A stretch of 64,000 bases of DNA, taken from JAHRVQ01 sp051278195 (lineage in GTDB: Bacteria > Pseudomonadota > Gammaproteobacteria > Pseudomonadales > Azotimanducaceae). A model generated the notes under the pieces. That model had not been told where the DNA came from. It did no database searches and was given only the letters and a program-made list of their open reading frames with translations. Made by a program: the position numbers and the translations under genes. Location: positions 1 to 64,000 of the forward strand of contig JBNMQM010000018.1 of assembly GCA_051278195.1 (NCBI GenBank). The letters are read 5' to 3'. Each line of letters begins with the position of its first letter. Within the stretch, counting starts at the first letter, position 1. Below are positions 57,322-64,000 of the stretch, piece after piece.

Positions 57322-58488
57322 TTATAGGCAGTACTTTGTAACGAGGGCGCGGATTATAGCAATGGAGGGATCAATTTGTGCCACGTCCAAAAACTCGTTA
57401 GGTTGGTGCGCCTGATCGATTGAGCCGGCGCCCATGACGATGGTTTCGATGCCAAGTGCCTCAAAAAAGGGTGCTTCAGTGGCGAAAGCGACTGTGGCGG
57501 CAGAATTTCCAGAAGCTTCTTCGCAAGCCTTGAGCAGGGTGGCCTGTTCATTCGAAAAAGCTGGAATTGTCGGGTGAAGCGGCGCGAGTTCCATTTCGAG
57601 GTCGCGTTGTTCCAAGAGAGGCCTGATTCGATCACCTAAAGCTTCAATAATGGCTAGGTCATTCATACCCGGTAGTAAGCGTAAATCAAATGACAGGTCC
57701 ACGTGATCGCATATTCTATTGGGATTATCCCCGCCGTGAATACAGCCCAAATTTAATGTCGGCACAGCGACCTCAAAATTGGTGTCTTGATATTGAGCCG
57801 CCATTTCGTTGCGAAACTCACACAGTGCATTGATGACCGGGCCCGTCGCATCTAAAGCGTTTCTGCCCAGCGCCGGGTTAGAGGAATGCCCGGAACTGCC
57901 GCGAATTCTAAGCCCCAGCATCGCGATGCTTTTATGTTTGTTGATCGGCACCAGCCCTGTAGGCTCGCCAATTAAGGCGAACTTTGGCTTTGACAGGGCT
58001 TCTAGCGTCAGGGCTCTGGCGCCACTCATGCAAGACTCTTCGTCTGCGGTGCCTAGAATTACAATAGGGCGCTTGAGCTTTGTCGGGTCAATTTCGCTGA
58101 CCGCAGCGATGCACATGGCAAAAAAGCTCTTCATGTCGCAAACCCCTAGTCCATACCAGCGGTCGCCCTTATCGAACAATGTGAATGGGTCGGTTTGCCA
58201 AAGATCTGCATCAAAAGGCACTGTGTCAGTGTGGCCAGACAGTAATAGGCCGCCTTGGCCTCTCCCCAGGGTGGCGATTAAATTGACCTTTCCTGGGTAG
58301 CCAGGAACAGGTGAGATCTGAATATCGAAGCCGAGGGGTGACAACCAATTTGCCAATAGGTCTACCATGGGTCGATTGGACTGATCGAACTGAGGCACCG
58401 TACTGCTAACGGACGGAGTAGCGACAATGGTTTGAACCATTTCTTTTAATTTTGGTGCTGATACTTTAGTTGCTGCCATTGGGACCAT
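57322..58488 (-). CDS. argE: Acetylornithine deacetylase
   Basis: This zinc metallopeptidase-like enzyme removes the acetyl group from N-acetylornithine. The 388 residues are full length. Metal ligands are in LLSGHTDTVPFD (near residue 80), GLGVCDMKSFFAM, GTADEESCMSGA with the catalytic Glu near 150, and the C-terminal AGSIDQAHQPNEFL. An ATG at 58479 is an alternative start, three residues shorter. It is divergent from the secretion-type ATPase gene and precedes argA. Confidence 0.95.
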   Translation of the reverse strand: MVPMAATKVSAPKLKEMVQTIVATPSVSSTVPQFDQSNRPMVDLLANWLSPLGFDIQISPVPGYPGKVNLIATLGRGQGGLLLSGHTDTVPFDADLWQTDPFTLFDKGDRWYGLGVCDMKSFFAMCIAAVSEIDPTKLKRPIVILGTADEESCMSGARALTLEALSKPKFALIGEPTGLVPINKHKSIAMLGLRIRGSSGHSSNPALGRNALDATGPVINALCEFRNEMAAQYQDTNFEVAVPTLNLGCIHGGDNPNRICDHVDLSFDLRLLPGMNDLAIIEALGDRIRPLLEQRDLEMELAPLHPTIPAFSNEQATLLKACEEASGNSAATVAFATEAPFFEALGIETIVMGAGSIDQAHQPNEFLDVAQIDPSIAIIRALVTKYCL

Positions 58489-58539
58489 TCATCGTTTTTT
58501 GAGCTGTGTGAGTGTAACAAGATGGGCGACAAATTGCGT

Positions 58540-58568
58540 TTAACAGTCGATCTGAAAAAAGGTGTAAG
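58540..58568 (+). promoter_or_regulatory. Probable promoter of the GspE-like ATPase gene and glnE
   Basis: TTAACA (58540-58545, 5 of 6) and TGTAAG (58563-58568, 4 of 6) are 17 bp apart; transcription would start near 58575, about 24 bases before the GTG start. Confidence 0.4.
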
Positions 58569-58598
58569 CTGATCGAGTTTGAGGCTAGAGCGATCTAA

Positions 58599-60389
58599 GT
58601 GAGCGTACAAGAAACCAATGCCAAAAAACCCGACATCACGCTGAATGTCCGGGCCGTTCTTAACGATCTTGTGGCTGACGGGCGGCTTTCCGAAAAGGAC
58701 GCTGAAGCGCTCAGCATGAAGCCGCGCAAAAAGGAGCAGATTAACTGGCATCCTCTCGAAGTGATTGCTGACGAGAACTGCCAGGACCAGAAAAAACCCG
58801 ATCAACTTCTCGACTTAGATGTGCTGACCCGCTGGTTATGCTCTCGGGCGAAGCAACCCTACAAGCGAATCGATCCACTCAAAATTGATTCCCAGGTGAT
58901 CACAAAAGTGATGTCCTATGAATTCGCGAAGCGGCATCAACTCCTGTGCCTCGAGGTGAGGGAAGATGAGGTCGTGATTGCCAGTCCAGAGCCCTATGTA
59001 TCGGGTTGGGAACCAACGATTCAGCAGTCACAACCTGGCAAGGTCATTACCCGGGTAATTTCCAGTCCAGCAGATATTCGTCAGTACACGACCGAGTTTT
59101 ATACTATGGCCCGGTCGGTGAGCCAGGCCAATGCCCAGGGTCTGCACGCAAACCAATTGTCTAATCTTGAGTCCATGCTGGAACTCGGGCAAATGGACGG
59201 TATGGAAGCGAACGACGCTCACGTCGTTAATATTGTTGACTGGTTGCTTCAGTACGCTTTTACCCAGCGTGCGAGTGACATTCATTTGGAGCCTAGACGA
59301 GAAAAAGGCCGCGTCCGTTTTCGTATCGATGGCGTGTTGCATCTGGTCTACGAGTTGCCGGCTTCTGTGATGACCGCGGTAACGAGTCGACTAAAAACGC
59401 TAGGAAGAATGGACGTCGCAGAGAAGCGGCGGCCGCAAGACGGGCGGCTAAAAACCAAAACCCAGGACGCTCATGAAATTGAGTTGCGTCTGTCCACATT
59501 ACCGACAGCCTTCGGCGAAAAGATGGTGATGCGTATTTTTGACCCAGATATCTTATTGAAGTCGTTTTCTGAGTTGGGTCTCGCCAATGATGATTATGAG
59601 CGCTGGCAGTCGATGGTGCGGAACCCCAACGGTATTGTGCTGGTGACAGGGCCAACCGGATCTGGAAAAACGACGACGCTTTATTCCAGTCTTAAGCAAC
59701 TGGCGACGTCCGAAGTCAACGTCTGTACGATCGAAGATCCCATTGAAATGGTGGAGGCGAGTTTTAACCAAATGCAGGTCCAGCCCAACATCGGGCTACA
59801 CTTCGCCGATGGTGTGAGATCGTTGCTAAGACAAGATCCAGACATAATCATGGTAGGTGAGATTCGGGATCTCGAAACTGCCGAAATGGCGATTCAGGCT
59901 GCTCTAACAGGTCACTTGGTGATCTCCACGTTGCACACCAACGATGCACCTTCCGCCATTACCCGCTTGTTGGAATTGGGCGTCGCACCCTACCTCATCA
60001 AGGCGACCGTGCTCGGAGTGATGGCGCAACGGTTGGTGCGGACACTTTGTCCCGCGTGCAAAGCTTTGGGTGAGTCGGATACCGAGGGTTGGCAAACTTT
60101 GATTGCACCCTGGAAGATGAGTATACCTAAGCATATGTATAGACCCGTAGGTTGCCTTGAATGTCGTGATACCGGTTATCGTGGTCGTGAAGGAATTTAT
60201 GAGCTACTGCCCCTTACGGACAAGGTAAAACCCTTCGTGACGGAGAGTACCGAGATTGGCAAGCTTCGAATGACAGCGATGAAAGAGGGTATGCGAACAT
60301 TGCGATTGAGTGGCGCGCTAAAAGTAGCGGCAGGTGAGACCACTATCGAGGAAGTTCTGCGAGTAGCGCCGTTTACTGGAACTGAATAG
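58599..60389 (+). CDS. GspE/PilB family secretion-type ATPase
   Basis: This 596-residue ATPase of the type II secretion/type IV pilus assembly family starts at GTG. It has an N-terminal GspE-like domain (about 75-170), the catalytic domain with Walker A GPTGSGKTT at about 351-359, the Asp box TIEDPIEMVEA, Walker B IIMVGEIRDLETAEM and the His box STLHTNDAPSAITRLLELG, and a zinc-binding CPAC...CLEC pair near 485-525 characteristic of extension ATPases. No gspF, pilC or other partner is adjacent. A close relative lies near argA in Pseudomonas as a probable secretion ATPase of unknown target. Confidence 0.9.
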   Translation: MSVQETNAKKPDITLNVRAVLNDLVADGRLSEKDAEALSMKPRKKEQINWHPLEVIADENCQDQKKPDQLLDLDVLTRWLCSRAKQPYKRIDPLKIDSQVITKVMSYEFAKRHQLLCLEVREDEVVIASPEPYVSGWEPTIQQSQPGKVITRVISSPADIRQYTTEFYTMARSVSQANAQGLHANQLSNLESMLELGQMDGMEANDAHVVNIVDWLLQYAFTQRASDIHLEPRREKGRVRFRIDGVLHLVYELPASVMTAVTSRLKTLGRMDVAEKRRPQDGRLKTKTQDAHEIELRLSTLPTAFGEKMVMRIFDPDILLKSFSELGLANDDYERWQSMVRNPNGIVLVTGPTGSGKTTTLYSSLKQLATSEVNVCTIEDPIEMVEASFNQMQVQPNIGLHFADGVRSLLRQDPDIIMVGEIRDLETAEMAIQAALTGHLVISTLHTNDAPSAITRLLELGVAPYLIKATVLGVMAQRLVRTLCPACKALGESDTEGWQTLIAPWKMSIPKHMYRPVGCLECRDTGYRGREGIYELLPLTDKVKPFVTESTEIGKLRMTAMKEGMRTLRLSGALKVAAGETTIEEVLRVAPFTGTE

Positions 60390-60393
60390 CTTT

Positions 60394-63159
60394 ATGGTAG
60401 ATGTTGACGACCGTCTTCGTGCAGATCTTGAGCGGGTCTCGAGCCAGAGCGAATTTTTTGCTGATTTTGTCAATCGGGAGACCGGTGCTGAGTTGTTGGG
60501 TTCAGGTGACCTTGAAACAAGCCGGGTTCAGTTTTCGATCAGTCTTGCCCATAGTTTAACGCTTGAAGAATTTGATTTTTCACTGCGCGCCATACGCAAT
60601 CGAGAAATGGCGCGCATTATCTTCCGTGACCAGACCCGACGTGCCGACCTCGTCGAGACCACCCGAGATTTATCCTGGCTAGCAGACGAAGCGCTTGAGC
60701 GTGCCCTGCAATACCACTACGCACGCTTGAGTAAAGATTGGGGCGTGCCAAAGGATAGTGAGGGAGGTGTTCAACAACTTTGTGTTTTAGCACTAGGCAA
60801 GCTCGGTGCGTTTGAGCTGAACCTGTCATCTGATATTGATCTTATTTTTATGTACGCCGAGCCTGGCGTACTTGCCAATGGCAAAACCTATCAAGAATTT
60901 TTTCTTAAACTGTCTCGAGGTCTGATTCGGTCTTTAGATGAGCCCGGAAAGGGTGGTTTTGTCTTTCGTGTTGATATGCGACTGCGGCCTTACGGCGAAA
61001 GCGGCGCTCTGGTAATGCCGAGAGGCAGCATGGAGGACTATTTTGTCGAGCAGGGCAGAGAATGGGAGCGTTATGCATTTATTAAGGCGCGGTCCGCTGC
61101 AGGTGATCTGGAGCTAGGTCGAGAATTTATACAGTGGTTAAAGCCCTTTGTATTTCGCAAACATCTTGACTATGGTGCGATTGAGTCGCTTCGCGACATG
61201 AAGCAATTGATCAATCAAGAAGTGAAGCGGAAGTCACTAGGGTCCGACGTAAAGCTAGGGCCCGGTGGTATTCGAGAGGTTGAATTTATTGCTCAAACTC
61301 AACAACTTATTTGGGGCGGACACCGTCCGGAACTTCAGCAGACGCGTTTGTTAGAAATTCTGGAAGTCCTTGCGAAGGGAGAGTATCTGCCCGTCAGTGA
61401 CGTAGAGAAATTGCAAGCGGCCTATATCTTTCTCCGCAACACAGAGCATGTCATTCAGGCAGAAAAGGATCAACAAACTCAAAGATTGCCTGAATCTTTG
61501 AAGAGTCAGGTTCGCGTTGCCGAGGCAATGGGCTTTGTTGAGTACCCGGCATTCCTCGCCGAGTTGGATTTTCACCGTGGTAACGTCGGAAATATTTTTT
61601 CAGGCCTAATGAATGCAAGCCGAAGCGAGCGCGATGTGCTGCTTGAAGGCAATCTATTCTGGGTGCGAGTCTGGCAGGATCCATCATCCGAGGATGCGCT
61701 TGATCATATGCGCGCTAGTGGTTTCCTCGAATCAGAACAAGCGATTAAGCTGTTGGTGACGCTCCGAGCTGAAATGACAGATTTACAGGAAATAGCAGAA
61801 AGCAGACTGTCTCAATTGATGCCTGTGCTGTTGCGACTAGCGTGTCGGCAGGTGCAGCCCGATCAGACGCTATTACGATGTCTGGATCTGATCGAAGCTA
61901 TTAAACGGCGTAGTACCTACGTGGCATTTTTGAACGAGAATCTGGATGCCTTACAAAGGATGATCCGGCTTTTCTCTATTAGTCCTTTTGTCGCGGGCCA
62001 GGTGAGTCGGTTTCCGATTTTGCTCTACGAGCTGACAGATTGGGATATAGAGCAGGGTTTAGAAACTAAAGCCGTACTGCAAGAACGACTTGATACCGAA
62101 TTCGCGCGGCTGGCTGAGGCTGATTTAGAAGGCCGAATGGATGTGCTCCGCACTTTTAAGCACTCCGTTACCTTAAAGGTGGCGATGTTGGAGCTATTAG
62201 ATCTCGTCCCAACCATGAAAGCATCGGACCAACTGACGTCAATTGCCGAGATTGTGCTGGACCAAAGTGTGGCCCTTGCCGCTCATTATCTTGTTGAGCG
62301 GCATGGTTTGCCGTCCAATGCCGCGGGTGAAGCGGACGCGGTTAACTTTGGTGTCGTCGCCTACGGCAAGCTAGGGGGTTTTGAGTTGGGTTATGGCTCG
62401 GACCTGGATGTCGTCTGTGTCTTTGGCGGCCATGCAAATGGTGCGACCCTTGGAGAGCGATCTGTACACAATCAGGTTTTCTATAATCGGCTAGGTCAGC
62501 GTCTGGTCCATATTATGACCAGCTTGACTCGATTTGGCACACTCTACGAGCTTGATTTGCGGCTGCGGCCGGATGGGAACAGCAGCCCGCTGGTGGCTTC
62601 TATCTCTAGTTACGAAAAATATCTTCAGAACTCTGCTTGGATATGGGAAATTCAAGCGCTAGTGCGGGCCAGGTTCGTTGCAGGGTCGCCGTTGTTAGCA
62701 ACGCAGTTTAAGCAGATTCGGAGTCTGGTTCTTGAGCAGCCCAGGGATGCTGATGAGTTAGTGAAGAATGTGATCTCAATGCGTGAAAAGATGCGCGAGC
62801 ACCTTGATACCAATACACAATCTCTGGATGCTGCGGAAGTGCTTCTGTCGGGATTTGACCTGAAACAGGGCATTGGCGCCATCGTCGATATTGAGTTTCT
62901 GGTGCAATATCTGGTTTTGCGTTACAGCAACTCGGAACCCGATCTGACCCGATGGACTGACAAGGTGCGCCTGTTGGATACACTCGCGACGCTCGATATT
63001 ATCGAAAGAGCCGAAGCAACGGTGCTGCAGGAAGCCTACGTCGGTTATCGAGCAGCTGTGCATTTCAGCTGGTTAGGTGGCGAGCTTGCTTCCTACGAAC
63101 GGCTTTCTAGCTACAGGGAACAGGTCGTGGCGATTTGGCAGCGATATTTGGAGCATTAA
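60394..63159 (+). CDS. glnE: Glutamine synthetase adenylyltransferase/removase
   Basis: This bifunctional enzyme adenylylates and deadenylylates glutamine synthetase in response to PII and glutamine. The 921 residues have duplicated nucleotidyltransferase domains: the N-terminal removase motif GKLGAFELNLSSDIDLIF near residue 135, and the C-terminal adenylylase motif GKLGGFELGYGSDLDVVCVF near 655. It is slightly shorter than the Escherichia coli protein (946), with the difference at the N terminus. It follows the ATPase gene by 4 bases and is 100 bases before ilvE, as in Pseudomonas. Confidence 0.97.
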   Translation: MVDVDDRLRADLERVSSQSEFFADFVNRETGAELLGSGDLETSRVQFSISLAHSLTLEEFDFSLRAIRNREMARIIFRDQTRRADLVETTRDLSWLADEALERALQYHYARLSKDWGVPKDSEGGVQQLCVLALGKLGAFELNLSSDIDLIFMYAEPGVLANGKTYQEFFLKLSRGLIRSLDEPGKGGFVFRVDMRLRPYGESGALVMPRGSMEDYFVEQGREWERYAFIKARSAAGDLELGREFIQWLKPFVFRKHLDYGAIESLRDMKQLINQEVKRKSLGSDVKLGPGGIREVEFIAQTQQLIWGGHRPELQQTRLLEILEVLAKGEYLPVSDVEKLQAAYIFLRNTEHVIQAEKDQQTQRLPESLKSQVRVAEAMGFVEYPAFLAELDFHRGNVGNIFSGLMNASRSERDVLLEGNLFWVRVWQDPSSEDALDHMRASGFLESEQAIKLLVTLRAEMTDLQEIAESRLSQLMPVLLRLACRQVQPDQTLLRCLDLIEAIKRRSTYVAFLNENLDALQRMIRLFSISPFVAGQVSRFPILLYELTDWDIEQGLETKAVLQERLDTEFARLAEADLEGRMDVLRTFKHSVTLKVAMLELLDLVPTMKASDQLTSIAEIVLDQSVALAAHYLVERHGLPSNAAGEADAVNFGVVAYGKLGGFELGYGSDLDVVCVFGGHANGATLGERSVHNQVFYNRLGQRLVHIMTSLTRFGTLYELDLRLRPDGNSSPLVASISSYEKYLQNSAWIWEIQALVRARFVAGSPLLATQFKQIRSLVLEQPRDADELVKNVISMREKMREHLDTNTQSLDAAEVLLSGFDLKQGIGAIVDIEFLVQYLVLRYSNSEPDLTRWTDKVRLLDTLATLDIIERAEATVLQEAYVGYRAAVHFSWLGGELASYERLSSYREQVVAIWQRYLEH

Positions 63160-63224
63160 CAAGCTATCACCTTCATGCCCTGAGCCCGAAGCCTGAAGCC
63201 CTAACATGGGAGGAGTCTTAGGTG

Positions 63225-63230
63225 TAGAAT
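63225..63230 (+). promoter_or_regulatory. Likely -10 box of ilvE
   Basis: TAGAAT followed by gcgctg lies 29 bases before the ilvE ATG. A CTAACA at 63201-63206, 18 bp upstream, has 4 of 6 matches to a -35 box. Confidence 0.35.
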
Positions 63231-63259
63231 GCGCTGTTTGAAAATTGACGGGTGCGCAC

Positions 63260-64000
63260 ATGAGCACAAACTTTGCTGACAGAGATGGTGTAATTTGGTT
63301 CGACGGTGAGCTCGTACCCTGGCGAGAAGCCAAGGTCCATGTGCTGACTCATACGCTCCATTATGGATTAGGGGTATTTGAAGGCGTCCGCGCTTACGCC
63401 ACGGACAACGGTCCGGCCATCTACCGCCTTCAGGATCATACTGATCGCCTGTTCCGTTCCGCTCACATCCTAGGCATGGAAATGCCGTTCAGTAAGGATG
63501 AGATCAATGCGGCACAGATCGATGTGATCAAAGAAAACCATCTCAAGGAGGCTTATCTCCGGCCTATGTGCTTCTACGGTTCCGAAGGCATGGGACTGCG
63601 TGCTGAGGGTTTGAAGACTCATTGCATAGTCGCTGCTTGGGAGTGGCCGTCCTATATGTCACCCGAAGCCATTGTTGAAGGTATTAAGGTGCGAACATCC
63701 TCTTTCACTCGGCACCACGTCAACATCACCATGTGCAAAGCCAAAGCTAACGGCAATTACATCAACTCTATGTTAGCGCTTAAGGAAGCATTAGACAGCG
63801 GCTGCGAAGAAGCTTTGATGTTGGATAATGAAGGCTATGTTGCAGAAGGCAGTGGCGAGAATTTCTTTCTTGTGCAAAATGGCAAACTTGTCACGCCGGA
63901 ACTCACGTCCTGTCTTGAGGGTATTACCCGCGCTACAATCTTTTCGTTTGCAGAGGAGCTTGGGCTTGAAGTTCGCGAACGACGAATCACCCGCGACGAA
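63260..64000 (+). CDS. ilvE: Branched-chain amino acid aminotransferase IlvE (3'-truncated by window edge)
   Basis: This PLP enzyme performs the final step of leucine, isoleucine and valine synthesis. The frame opens at ATG 63260 and remains open to the last base, giving 247 residues; the C-terminal part is outside. Motifs are LHYGLGVFEGVRAY near residues 33-46, AYLRPMCFYGSEGMGL, a Lys-rich stretch MCKAKANGNYINSMLA holding the expected PLP lysine, and EGYVAEGSGENFFLV near 192-206. Family and fold-type IV are clear. Confidence 0.96.
   Translation, partial: MSTNFADRDGVIWFDGELVPWREAKVHVLTHTLHYGLGVFEGVRAYATDNGPAIYRLQDHTDRLFRSAHILGMEMPFSKDEINAAQIDVIKENHLKEAYLRPMCFYGSEGMGLRAEGLKTHCIVAAWEWPSYMSPEAIVEGIKVRTSSFTRHHVNITMCKAKANGNYINSMLALKEALDSGCEEALMLDNEGYVAEGSGENFFLVQNGKLVTPELTSCLEGITRATIFSFAEELGLEVRERRITRDE

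Noticed and set aside
1..64000. Mobile elements, prophage, tRNA or rRNA genes, toxin-antitoxin or defence systems
   Set aside because: None was seen; nearly all sequence is assigned to recognised core genes with uniform style and tight spacing.

Overview
The window is a compact, roughly 50-55% GC (judged by eye) stretch of core chromosome from a gammaproteobacterium. Gene content and local order resemble Pseudomonas and the marine Pseudomonadales/Cellvibrionales relatives: ftsYEX-rpoH; hemW-rdgB-DUF4426-yggT-proC-yggS divergent from pilT-pilU; ruvX-yqgE-tonB3-like-gshB divergent from pilGHIJ-chpA-chpC; zapB-like/zapA/6S RNA/ygfA; ygfB-pepP-ubi-gcv; and rppH-ptsP. No phage, IS element, tRNA, rRNA or CRISPR array was seen. 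I cannot name the genus.

Layout. 1-4465: signal-recognition receptor FtsY (5' end outside the window), FtsEX, heat-shock sigma factor RpoH, a DUF423 membrane protein and TrmB. 4462-8781 (minus strand): HemW, RdgB, DUF4426, YggT, ProC, YggS. 8864-25109: twitching-motility region with retraction ATPases PilT and PilU, a TonB3-like gene beside gshB, and the Chp chemosensory cluster, which includes a 2406-residue ChpA hybrid kinase. 25080-27874 (minus): RsmE, MetF, MetK. 28101-33739: transketolase, phosphoglycerate kinase, class II aldolase and a D-2-hydroxyglutarate dehydrogenase-like flavoprotein as one tight operon. 33760-36622: RpiA, IlvA and a peptide deformylase. 36623-38445: a region with a CRP/Vfr-like site, an unlisted 30-residue membrane peptide gene, 5-formyl-THF cyclo-ligase, 6S RNA, ZapA and a ZapB-like coiled coil. 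38446-46043: YgfB, PepP, a Ubi-type hydroxylase and the glycine cleavage system with a split P protein. 46040-64000: imelysin-like lipoprotein, HAD phosphatase, RppH, PtsP, NRDE protein, Lgt, FabV, a CyaB-like adenylate cyclase, HemE, ArgA, ArgE, a GspE/PilB-type ATPase, GlnE and the start of IlvE.

How the genes fit together. The most coherent system is surface motility signalling: PilT/PilU, PilG/PilH/PilI/PilJ/ChpA/ChpC, a TonB3-like protein and, 28 kb away, a membrane adenylate cyclase of CyaB type, the output enzyme of the Chp system in Pseudomonas aeruginosa. The Chp cluster has no CheR-type (PilK) or CheB-type (ChpB) adaptation gene. A CRP/Vfr-like site precedes the 30-residue membrane peptide gene. 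Together these suggest a cAMP circuit, but the link is inference.

The window is mostly ordinary core genome. The items most worth a second look are the small ORF with its CRP-like site, the repeat expansion and duplicated Hpt domains of ChpA, the missing adaptation genes, the 15-bp hairpin between fabV and the cyclase gene, and the nested inverted repeats in the transketolase leader. Convergent genes often overlap at their 3' ends and no convincing intrinsic terminator was found.
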